A stretch of DNA of 35,979 bases from Streptomyces oryzae (GTDB taxonomy: Bacteria; Actinomycetota; Actinomycetes; Streptomycetales; Streptomycetaceae), in contig NZ_JADKMA010000062.1 of the NCBI RefSeq assembly GCF_017676365.1, forward strand, positions 1 through 35,979. The letters run 5' to 3'. Within the stretch, counting starts at the first letter, position 1. Every line of letters begins with the position of its first letter. Both the position numbers and the translations under genes were made by a program. Below the pieces are notes generated by a model. It saw only the letters and a program-made list of their open reading frames with translations. It did no database searches and had not been told where the DNA came from. This document shows positions 24,294 to 31,393 of this stretch, piece after piece.

Positions 24294-24315
24294 CTTCCGA
24301 ACGGACGCTCGGAAG
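24294..24315 (+). promoter_or_regulatory. Small hairpin immediately before the precursor ribosome-binding site
   Basis: Arms cttccga (24294-24300) and tcggaag (24309-24315) pair perfectly over 7 bp with an 8-base loop. The ribosome-binding sequence AAGGGAG (24317-24323) starts one base after the stem. It could influence initiation or mRNA stability; no riboswitch class is recognised. Confidence 0.4.
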
Positions 24316-24330
24316 CAAGGGAGTTGAACG

Positions 24331-24516
24331 ATGGAAACGCGAGACCTCGGTGCACCCTGGGGCGTCACCCGCATGGCACCGTATGCCGAGACCGACCCGG
24401 TTCCCCTCCGCAGCCCGGTGATCGACCCCGAAACCCAGATCGCCGTTGTCATCGACGAACGCGGCCGCACGGTCGAACTCCACGACCACCGAACCAGCAG
24501 CAGCACCTCGAACTAA
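24331..24516 (+). CDS. Graspetide-type (ATP-grasp target) RiPP precursor, core interrupted by in-frame TAA
   Basis: 61 codons from ATG 24331 (AAGGGAG seven bases upstream). The leader resembles the putative ATP-grasp target peptides that accompany SAV_5884-type maturases in streptomycetes: PWGVTRMAPYAE (9-20), SPVIDPETQIAVVID (28-42), RGRTVELHDH (44-53), then Ser/Thr-rich RTSSSTSN before TAA at 24514-24516. As it stands it has no acidic residue after the Ser/Thr run, so it offers no acceptors for side-chain ester rings. The same frame continues past the TAA for 20 codons, TSTSSADSYDSDDSSDSDHD, to TGA at 24577-24579. That is the expected composition of a graspetide core and brings the length to about 82 codons. 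Either the core is truncated by mutation, or TAA is read through, or the base call is wrong. Confidence 0.75.
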   Translation: METRDLGAPWGVTRMAPYAETDPVPLRSPVIDPETQIAVVIDERGRTVELHDHRTSSSTSN

Positions 24517-24579
24517 ACGAGTACCAGCAGCGCCGACAGCTACGACTCCGACGACTCCTCGGACTCCGACCACGACTGA
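24517..24579 (+). pseudogene. Detached core-like extension of the graspetide precursor
   Basis: Twenty in-frame sense codons after the precursor TAA, ending in TGA. The content is 10 Ser/Thr and 7 Asp, with Ser/Thr first and Asp dense at the end, as in omega-ester peptides. No start codon lies inside it, so it can only be made by readthrough or after repair of the stop. Confidence 0.6.
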
Positions 24580-24594
24580 CTCCACGACTGACTC
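24571..24594 (+). repeat. Perfect 12-bp tandem duplication before the maturase start
   Basis: cacgactgactc occurs at 24571-24582 and again at 24583-24594, directly followed by ATG 24595. Each unit is in the precursor frame and encodes His-Asp-stop-Leu, so the second TGA (24589-24591) lies three bases before the ATG. It replaces any visible Shine-Dalgarno. Confidence 0.85.
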
Positions 24595-25563
24595 ATGGCG
24601 ACAGGCCCGAACGGGTCGGTGCTGGTACTGACCAACCCGCACGACGTGACCACCGACGTGGTACTGCGAATTCTCGCGGACCGCCAGGTCCCGGTAGTCC
24701 GTCTCGACCCCGGCACAGACCTGCACACAAGTGCCGCGCTCACCGCCACGTACCGCACGGGCGATCAGCGCGGCACGCTGCGCACGCCGAGCCGCGAGCT
24801 CGACCTCACCGAAGTGCGCTCCGTCTGGACGCGCCGCCCCTCACCCTTCGAAGGCCCGCCCGGACTGGGCGAGCAGGAACGCCGGTTCGCGGCCTCGCAA
24901 TCCCTGTGGGGCGCCGGCGGCATCCTGGCGTCGCTCCCCGGAGCCCATTACGTCAACCACCCGTGGAACAATCGGGCGGCGGAGTACAAACCGGCTCAGC
25001 TCGCCGCCGCCCAGCGCAGCGGCCTCTTGGTTCCCGGCACGCTGATCACCAACGATCCCGATCAGGCCCGGGAGTTCGCCACTCAGCAGACCGGCGGAGT
25101 GGTCTACAAGCCATTGTGGAACACCCCCTATAAGGCGGACGGCCAAGCGCAGCAGGTGTGGGTACGGGAGGTGCGCCCGCACGAGATCACGGCCGCCGTG
25201 GCCGCCTGCCCGCACCTGTTCCAAGCCAAGGTGGAGAAGGCGTTCGACGTACGTCTCACGGCTGTCGGCAACCGGTTGTTCGCGGTCCGGATCGACAGTC
25301 CCGATCTCGACTGGCGGCAGCGGCAATCCCTGATGGAGTGCACGTCTATCGCCGTCCCCGACCGGGTCGCGCGCTCGGTGTCCGCCTACCTCAGCATCTC
25401 CCGGCTCGCCTTCGGCGCGTTCGACTTCGCCGTCACGCCCACCGGCGACTGGTACTTCTTCGAGTGCAACCCCAACGGGCAGTGGGCATGGCAACCCGAC
25501 TCGATCACCGACTCGATAGCCCATGCCGTCGCCGACCAACTGGAGAACGGCCCCGAAGCCTGA
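24595..25563 (+). CDS. ATP-grasp ribosomal peptide maturase (graspetide macrocyclase)
   Basis: 322 residues. Relationship to MvdC/MvdD/TgnB-type macrocyclases is shown by the overall length, NHPWNNRAAEYKPAQLAAA (about 121-139), GGVVYKPLW near 170, the KAFDVRLTAVG segment with the D-x-R motif thought to read core acidic residues, and the C-terminal FFECNPNGQWAW near 295-306, the ATP/Mg signature. Such enzymes phosphorylate Asp/Glu side chains of the core and join them to Ser/Thr or Lys. The ATG has no Shine-Dalgarno and lies three bases after a TGA in the precursor frame, so it probably depends on translational coupling. No partner methyltransferase, peptidase or exporter follows; the next gene is convergent. 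Confidence 0.88.
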   Translation: MATGPNGSVLVLTNPHDVTTDVVLRILADRQVPVVRLDPGTDLHTSAALTATYRTGDQRGTLRTPSRELDLTEVRSVWTRRPSPFEGPPGLGEQERRFAASQSLWGAGGILASLPGAHYVNHPWNNRAAEYKPAQLAAAQRSGLLVPGTLITNDPDQAREFATQQTGGVVYKPLWNTPYKADGQAQQVWVREVRPHEITAAVAACPHLFQAKVEKAFDVRLTAVGNRLFAVRIDSPDLDWRQRQSLMECTSIAVPDRVARSVSAYLSISRLAFGAFDFAVTPTGDWYFFECNPNGQWAWQPDSITDSIAHAVADQLENGPEA

Positions 25564-25601
25564 GCCGGTCCGCTGAACACCGGGCCCGCAGGACCTGACA
25601 G

Positions 25602-27887
25602 TCATGCGGTGAGCGTCGTGGTACCGGCGGGTGCCGTCAGCAGCGTGCCCTCACCGGTGTCCAGGTGCCAGGGGCCGGGGGCGTCCGTGGCCTCGACGGT
25701 GAGTTGCCGTCCGCGCCGCCGGATGCGGAACACCGCATCGGCACCACCCGGCCGGGGCACCCGCGTGGTGACCGAGGCCCCATCGGCGAGGCCGTAGACG
25801 CGCAGGGTGACCCCGTGGGCCCAGTCGTAGTCGGCACAGTCGTCCCGTTCGCCGTACGGCAGCACCGCTCCGGGCCGCACCAGCAGCGGCAGGCTGTCGA
25901 AGCCGTACTGCTCGCGCCGCCAGCCGGGGCCCGTCATCCGTTCGCCGGACAGCAGATGGGTCCACTCGCCGTCGGGCAGGTAGTACTCGACGGTGCCGTC
26001 GGCGGTGAAGACGGGGGCCACCAGCAGGTCGTCGCCGAGCATGTACTGCCGATCCAGGGTGTGGCAGGCCGGGTCGTCCGGGAACTCCAGCAGCATGGCC
26101 CGCATCACCGGGGTGCCCGCTTCGGCGGCCTGCTGTGCCGCGCGGTAGAGGTAGGGCATCAGCCGGTGCTTGAGCCGGGTGAAGTCGCGGGTGACGGCGA
26201 CTGCTTCCTCGTCGTAGCTCCACGGCACCCGGTAGGACGTGCTGCCGTGCAGCCTGCTGTGCGAGGAGAGCAGTCCGAACTGGACCCACCGTTTGAACAG
26301 TTCCGGGCGGGGGCTGCCCTCGAAGCCGCCGATGTCGTGGCTCCAGAAGCCGAACCCGGACAGCCCGAGGGAGAGGCCGCCGCGCAGCGACTCGGCCATC
26401 GCACCGAAGGTGGACTCGCAGTCGCCGCCCCAGTGGACGGGGTACTGCTGGCCGCCCGCGGTCGCCGAGCGCGCGAAGAGCACGGCCTCGCCCGCGCCGC
26501 GCTCCTCGGTGAGGGTCTCGAAGACGGTGCGGTTGTACAGCTGGGTGTAGTAGTTGTGCATCCGCTCGGGGTCCGAGCCGTCGTGCCAGACGACGTCGGT
26601 GGGCACCCGTTCGCCGAAGTCGGTCTTGAAGCAGTCGACGCCCTGGCCGAGCAGCCCGCGCAGCTTGTCCGCGTACCATGCGCGCGCCCCGGGGTGGGTG
26701 AAGTCGACCAGGCCCATGCCGGCCTGCCACAGGTCCCACTGCCAGACGCTGCCGTCCGGCCGCCGCACCAGGTAGCCGAGCCGGGCGGCCTCGTCGAACA
26801 GCGGGGATTTCTGGGCGATGTACGGGTTGATCCATACGCAGATCCGCAGCGGCTGTTCCGCGTCGCTCTCCTTGAGCCGCCGCAGCATGCCCTCCGGGTC
26901 GGGGAAGACGTCCGGGTCCCAGCTGAAGTCGCACCACTGGTAGGCGCGCATCCAGAAGCAGTCGAAGTGGAAGACGCCCAGCGGGATGTCCCGTTCGGCC
27001 ATGCCGCGGACGAAGCCGCGGACGGTCTCCTCGTCGTAGGAGGTGGTGAAGGAGGTGGACAGCCACAGCCCGAAGGACCAGGCCGGGGGCAGCGGCGGGC
27101 GGCCGGTGAGCGCGGTGTAGCGGTCGAGGATCTGCTTGGGCGTGGGGCCGTGGATGATGTAGTACTCCAGCGTCTGGCCCTCGACGCTGAACTGCACCTG
27201 GCCGACGGCCTCGGAGCCGACCTCGTAGGACACCTTGCCGGGGTGGTTGACGAAGACGCCGTAGCCGCGGTTGGTGAGGTGGAACGGGACGTTCTTGTAC
27301 GCCTGTTCGCTGGCGGTGCCGCCGTCCGCCTGCCAGATGTCCACGCTCTGCCCGTTGCGCACGAACGGGGTGAAGCGCTCGCCGAGCCCGTAGACCAGCT
27401 CGCCGACGTCGAGCGAGAGCTGTGCGAGGGAGTGGTGGGCGCCGTCGGGCGCTGTGGTGGCATAGCCGGTGCCGCGCGACTCGACGGAGGTGAGGGTGCG
27501 GCCGTCGGCGGTGAACTCCAGCCGGTACGGCGCCGCCGTGTCCACCCGCAACGACAGCTCGCCGCTGGCCAGTTCGAGCACGGAGCCCTCGCGGGTGATC
27601 TTGGCTGCCGCCACGTCGTCCTCCCGGCCGGGGCGCAGCGCGAAGTGCGGGCCGTGGTCCGGGGTGCCGGCGTGGTGGGTGGTGCGGATGCCGATGACGC
27701 CCTCGGCGGGTGAGAAGCACTCGACGGTCAGCAGCGGGCCGTTGAGGGTGTCGCCCCGGTGCCGGATGTGCCGTACGGGGGCGTAGAGGGTGAAGCGGTC
27801 GTCGGTGACGCGGGTGTCGGCGATCTCGGTGGCGTACGACGCCTGGACGCCGTCGCGCATCAGCCAGTAGCCGTCGGTGAACTTCAT
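25602..27887 (-). CDS. GH31 alpha-xylosidase, YicI type
   Basis: 761 residues, close to E. coli YicI (772). Seen: nucleophile Asp 423 in VDCFKTDFGERVPTD, acid/base Asp 489 in HWGGDCESTF, and FHFDCFWMRAYQWCDFSWD (307-325) with the Cys-Phe pair at 310-311 linked in YicI to xyloside preference. An N-terminal beta-sandwich precedes the barrel. No signal peptide, so it is intracellular. It removes alpha-xylosyl units from the non-reducing end of oligosaccharides such as isoprimeverose. The ATG overlaps the GH1 stop (ATGA), so it is last in the sugar-use operon. It ends 38 bases from the convergent maturase gene. Confidence 0.93.
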   Translation of the reverse strand: MKFTDGYWLMRDGVQASYATEIADTRVTDDRFTLYAPVRHIRHRGDTLNGPLLTVECFSPAEGVIGIRTTHHAGTPDHGPHFALRPGREDDVAAAKITREGSVLELASGELSLRVDTAAPYRLEFTADGRTLTSVESRGTGYATTAPDGAHHSLAQLSLDVGELVYGLGERFTPFVRNGQSVDIWQADGGTASEQAYKNVPFHLTNRGYGVFVNHPGKVSYEVGSEAVGQVQFSVEGQTLEYYIIHGPTPKQILDRYTALTGRPPLPPAWSFGLWLSTSFTTSYDEETVRGFVRGMAERDIPLGVFHFDCFWMRAYQWCDFSWDPDVFPDPEGMLRRLKESDAEQPLRICVWINPYIAQKSPLFDEAARLGYLVRRPDGSVWQWDLWQAGMGLVDFTHPGARAWYADKLRGLLGQGVDCFKTDFGERVPTDVVWHDGSDPERMHNYYTQLYNRTVFETLTEERGAGEAVLFARSATAGGQQYPVHWGGDCESTFGAMAESLRGGLSLGLSGFGFWSHDIGGFEGSPRPELFKRWVQFGLLSSHSRLHGSTSYRVPWSYDEEAVAVTRDFTRLKHRLMPYLYRAAQQAAEAGTPVMRAMLLEFPDDPACHTLDRQYMLGDDLLVAPVFTADGTVEYYLPDGEWTHLLSGERMTGPGWRREQYGFDSLPLLVRPGAVLPYGERDDCADYDWAHGVTLRVYGLADGASVTTRVPRPGGADAVFRIRRRGRQLTVEATDAPGPWHLDTGEGTLLTAPAGTTTLTA

Positions 27888-29374
27888 CGGTCGGCCTGCT
27901 CTCCGTTGTGCGGTGCGGTGGATGCCTGGTGCGGGGTGTGCGGCGGGTGCGGGGTGCGGCTTCGGCGGTGGGCGGCGATCAGGTCGCGGTACCAGTGGTA
28001 GCTGTCCTTGGGGAGGCGCTGCTGGGTCGCGTAGTCGACGCGGACGAGGCCGAAGCGCTGCTCGTAGCCGCGCGCCCATTCGAAGTTGTCCAGCAGCGAC
28101 CACACGTAGTAGCCGCGAACGTCGACTCCGGCGCGTACCGCCTCGGCCACGGCGGCCAGATGGGTGCGCAGGTAGTCGATACGGTCGATGTCGTGCACCC
28201 GCCCGTCGGGGGTGACGGTGTCGGCCTCGGCCGTGCCGTTCTCGGTGATGAGCAGCGGCGGCAGCGCCGGGTAGCGCGCCGTCAGGTCCGTGAGCAGCTC
28301 GGTGAAGGTGCGCGGATCGACGGGCCAGCCCATGGTGGTGTGCCGGACGTCGTCGCGGGCGCACTCGGCGACGCGGATGTCGGTGGCCGTGCGCGTCGCC
28401 GGGTCGGGGTCGCGGTGGGGCGCGTCGGCCACGGTGATCGGGCGGTAGTAGTTGATGCCGAGGAAGTCCAGCGGAGCGCCGATCAGCGCCAGATCGCCGT
28501 CCCGGCGCCAGGAGCCGTCGGCCTGCGGCCCCCAGGTCTCCGCCGCGCCGCGCGGATAGCGCCCGGCGAACAGCGGGTCCAGCCAGGTCTCGTTGTGCAG
28601 CGTCTCGGCCCGGCGCACCGCGGCGTGGTCGGCGGCGGAGTCGGTGGCGGGCAGCAGCCGGTCGGGATTGAGGGTGATGCCGGCCTCGGCCACTCCTGCG
28701 GCGCGCAGTGCGCGTACGGCCAGACCGTGTGCGACGAGCAAGTGGTGCGCTGCCGCGAGCGCCCCGCGCCCCTCCCGTGCGCCGGGTGCGTGCCGGCCGG
28801 TGGCGTAGCCCAGGAAGGCGGCGCAGAACGGCTCGTTGAGGGTGATCCAGCGCGGTATCCGGTCGCCGAGCCGGTCGGCGACCAGCGCCGCGTACGCGGC
28901 GAACCGCTCCGCCGTCTCCCGTACCCGCCAGCCGCCGCTCTCCTCCAGCGCCTGCGGCAGGTCCCAGTGGTAGAGGGTGGCGGCCGGGGTGATGTTGGCG
29001 GCGAGCAGTTCGTCGGTGAGCCGGTCGTAGAAGTCCAGGCCACGCGGGTTGGCCGGCCCGGTGCCGGTGGGCTGGACGCGGGGCCAGGCGACGGAGAAGC
29101 GGTAGCTGTCCACCCCCAGCCCGCGCAGCAGCGCGACGTCCTCGCGGTAGCGGTGGTAGTGGTCGCAGGCGACATCGCCGGTCGCGCCGCCCTCGGTCCG
29201 GCCGGGCTCCTGGCAGTAGGTGTCCCAGATGGAGGGACCACGGCCGTCCTCGTCGTGGGCCCCTTCGATCTGATAGGCGGCGGTGGCCGCCCCGAAGACG
29301 AAACCCTCCGGAAGGTCAGGGGGGTCCGGGGGAGGCGGAACGGGCGCAGGGCGCCCCGGGGAAGGGTTACTCAT
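27884..29374 (-). CDS. GH1 beta-glucosidase-type enzyme
   Basis: 496 residues with both GH1 catalytic signatures: acid/base Glu 181 in WITLNEPF and nucleophile Glu 378 in LLITENG. FVFGAATAAYQIEGA near residue 25 is the usual N-terminal signature, and YVWSLLDNFEWARGY near the end forms part of the glycone site. A Pro-rich N-terminal extension (about 20 residues) and a His/Pro-rich tail flank the barrel. Cytoplasmic. It hydrolyses beta-linked glucosyl (or galactosyl) units of imported oligosaccharides. ATG 29374 has GAGG about 12 bases upstream. The 171-base gap before it holds a hairpin. Confidence 0.93.
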   Translation of the reverse strand: MSNPSPGRPAPVPPPPDPPDLPEGFVFGAATAAYQIEGAHDEDGRGPSIWDTYCQEPGRTEGGATGDVACDHYHRYREDVALLRGLGVDSYRFSVAWPRVQPTGTGPANPRGLDFYDRLTDELLAANITPAATLYHWDLPQALEESGGWRVRETAERFAAYAALVADRLGDRIPRWITLNEPFCAAFLGYATGRHAPGAREGRGALAAAHHLLVAHGLAVRALRAAGVAEAGITLNPDRLLPATDSAADHAAVRRAETLHNETWLDPLFAGRYPRGAAETWGPQADGSWRRDGDLALIGAPLDFLGINYYRPITVADAPHRDPDPATRTATDIRVAECARDDVRHTTMGWPVDPRTFTELLTDLTARYPALPPLLITENGTAEADTVTPDGRVHDIDRIDYLRTHLAAVAEAVRAGVDVRGYYVWSLLDNFEWARGYEQRFGLVRVDYATQQRLPKDSYHWYRDLIAAHRRSRTPHPPHTPHQASTAPHNGEQADR

Positions 29375-29414
29375 CAGGATGAACAGCCTCACTAGCTCTG
29401 GGGGGTTGCCTCTT

Positions 29415-29431
29415 CCCGCCGCAGCGGCGGG
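29415..29431 (-). terminator. Hairpin between permease and GH1 genes
   Basis: cccgccg (29415-29421) pairs perfectly with cggcggg (29425-29431) around a 3-base loop, inside the 171-base gap of the operon. It may be an attenuating or RNA-processing stem that lowers expression of the hydrolases relative to the transporter. No U-tract. Confidence 0.45.
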
Positions 29432-29545
29432 ACGCACGACGGCGATGGTTCGGCGGCCCTTCCGATGGCCGCAACCGCGACCGCGCCGGACAGCCGCCCG
29501 GCTGAAGCGGCAGCAACTCGCGGCCACCGCCTCATGGCCGGGGCG

Positions 29546-30412
29546 TTACTTGACGGACCCGCCAGTGATCCCGGCGGCGATGTACTTCTGCGCGACGACC
29601 AGCAGGACCGCCGCCGGCACGGCGGACAGTACGGCGGTGGCCATGACGGCGCCCCAGTCGCTGACGTGGGCGCCGACGAACTGGTAGATGCCGAGGGTGA
29701 CCGGCTTGACGTCGTCGGTGGTGTTGAGGGTGAGCGCGAACATGAAGTCCGACCAGGCGAAGAGGAAGGTGAACAGCCCAGCGGTGAGCAGGGCGTTGCG
29801 GCTCATCGGGAGGACGACGCGGACGAAGGCGGTGAACCGGTTCGCACCGTCCACCAGCGCCGCCTCCACCACTTCGCCGGGTATGGAGACCATGAAGGCG
29901 CGCAGCAGCACGATGGAGAAAGGCAGCCCGAGCGAGGCGTCGGCCAGGATCAGCCCGAGGTAGGAATTGACCAGCCGCAGCTCCGCGTAGGCGCTGTAGA
30001 GGGCGTTGGCGATGACGATGCCGGGCACCATCTGGGTGATGAGCGTGGTGAAGACGATGGCCCGTCCGCCGCGCAGCGAGAACTGCGCCAGCCCGTAGGC
30101 GGCGGGCGCCGCCAGCGCCAGACAGACCGCGACGGCGCCCAGCGCGACGCCCAGGCTGGTGAGCAGCGAGCGGCCCTGGCTGTCCAGCGCAGCCCGGAAG
30201 CTGTCCAGCCCCGGCGAGGTGGGGAAGAAGTCCACGTCGATGCCCGAGGACGGCTGCAGCGCGGTGACCAGCATCCAGTAGAGGGGAAAGAGCAGCACGG
30301 CGAGGATCAGCAGCGCGGCGACGGTGTTCCAGGCCCCGCGCGCCCGGCCGCCTGTGCCCGGCCCCGTGGTGCGCGCGGTTCCCGGCGCCGTCCGGATGGT
30401 TGACGATGACAT
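29546..30412 (-). CDS. ABC sugar transporter permease (MalG-type)
   Basis: 288 residues with six membrane helices, beginning TVAALLILAVLLFPLYWMLVTALQP, and the cytoplasmic EAA loop VSIPGEVVEAALVDGANRFTAFVRVVLPMSR near residues 185-215 that docks the ATPase. This is the second permease of a carbohydrate-uptake (CUT1) importer. Start ATG 30412 is chosen because GGGAAG lies eight bases before it; the GTG at 30421 would overlap the preceding stop (GTGA) but has the Shine-Dalgarno almost on top of it. No ATPase gene is present nearby; streptomycetes commonly share MsiK for such systems. Confidence 0.93.
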   Translation of the reverse strand: MSSSTIRTAPGTARTTGPGTGGRARGAWNTVAALLILAVLLFPLYWMLVTALQPSSGIDVDFFPTSPGLDSFRAALDSQGRSLLTSLGVALGAVAVCLALAAPAAYGLAQFSLRGGRAIVFTTLITQMVPGIVIANALYSAYAELRLVNSYLGLILADASLGLPFSIVLLRAFMVSIPGEVVEAALVDGANRFTAFVRVVLPMSRNALLTAGLFTFLFAWSDFMFALTLNTTDDVKPVTLGIYQFVGAHVSDWGAVMATAVLSAVPAAVLLVVAQKYIAAGITGGSVK

Positions 30413-30417
30413 GGTGC

Positions 30418-31383
30418 TCACTTCCCGGTGCCGAAGTCGGCGCGGTTGGCACGCAGGTAGAGCACCGCGAAGACCGCGCTGATCAGGATGAGGACGTTGC
30501 CGACGACGGCGCCCTGGCCGAAGTCGAGGCGGAGGAAGGACATCTGGTAGGTGACGGTGCCCAGCGTCTGGGTGGCGTCGGCGGGGCCGCCGGAGGTGAG
30601 GGCGAGGATCAGGTCGAGGATCTTCACCGTCGACATGAAGCCCAGGACGAGGACGACGGTGATTACCGGGCGCAGCATCGGCAGCGTGATGGAGCGGAAG
30701 GCCCGCCACGGTCCGGCCCCGTCCAGCGCGGCCGCCTCGTACAGATCGCGGGGGATCTCCTGGAGGCCGCCGTAGAGGATGACCATGTTGAACGGGATAC
30801 CGATCCAGATGTTGACCAGCACGGCAGCCAGCAGCGCCACATCGGGGCTGCTCAGCCAGGGCACGCCGCCGTCGGTCAGGCCCAGTGCCTGCAGGGCCGC
30901 GTTCAGCACCCCGTGTTCCTGGTCGAGGATGCGCCGCCACACCACGGCGGCCACCACCATCGGCACCAGCCACGGCAGCAGCAGTACCGCCCGTACGAAG
31001 CGGGAGAGGCGGAAGCGGCGGGAGAAGAAGACGGCCAGCGCCAGCCCGAGAGTGAACTGGCCCAGCAGCGAGCCCACCGTGAACAGCGCGGTGTGCCACA
31101 GTGCGTCGGTGAACAGCGGATCGGAGAACACGGCCCGCCAGTTGTCGAGGCCGTTGAAGGGAGCCTCGCCGGTGAAGTAGGTGGTGGGTGTGTAGTGCTG
31201 GAAACTCATCAGCACGTTCCGCACCAGCGGGTAGCCGAAGAACGCGGCCATGTAGAGCAGTGCGGGAGCGATGAAGAGCCAGCGCAGCAGCGCGGTGCGG
31301 CGTCTCCCGGTGCCGCCGCGCGCGTCTGCTGAGGAGGCGCCCGCTGCAGGTGCGGATACGGAGGGGGCTGTGACGGTACTCAT
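30418..31383 (-). CDS. ABC sugar transporter permease (MalF-type)
   Basis: 321 residues with six membrane helices, first LLRWLFIAPALLYMAAFFGYPLV, and the EAA loop IPRDLYEAAALDGAGPWRAFRSITLPMLRP near residues 215-244. It is the first permease of the CUT1 importer encoded with the binding protein. ATG 31383 follows GAGGAGA, ten bases after the binding-protein stop. The N-terminal 35 residues are an Ala/Ser-rich cytosolic tail. Confidence 0.93.
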   Translation of the reverse strand: MSTVTAPSVSAPAAGASSADARGGTGRRRTALLRWLFIAPALLYMAAFFGYPLVRNVLMSFQHYTPTTYFTGEAPFNGLDNWRAVFSDPLFTDALWHTALFTVGSLLGQFTLGLALAVFFSRRFRLSRFVRAVLLLPWLVPMVVAAVVWRRILDQEHGVLNAALQALGLTDGGVPWLSSPDVALLAAVLVNIWIGIPFNMVILYGGLQEIPRDLYEAAALDGAGPWRAFRSITLPMLRPVITVVLVLGFMSTVKILDLILALTSGGPADATQTLGTVTYQMSFLRLDFGQGAVVGNVLILISAVFAVLYLRANRADFGTGK

Positions 31384-31393
31384 GCTGGTCTCC

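Noticed and set aside
24446..24631. 61-codon Thr/Pro-rich frame overlapping the precursor and the maturase start
   Set aside because: It lacks the leader motifs, has almost no acidic residues, and runs into the maturase gene out of frame. The frame starting at 24331 has the recognisable leader and the acidic core.
25564..25601. Possible bidirectional terminator between the maturase and GH31 genes
   Set aside because: Only a 5-bp ccggt/accggg-type stem is visible in 38 bases; not convincing alone.
25665..27713. 682-codon plus-strand open frame
   Set aside because: Antisense to GH31, which has full catalytic motifs. The plus-strand product has no recognisable domain.
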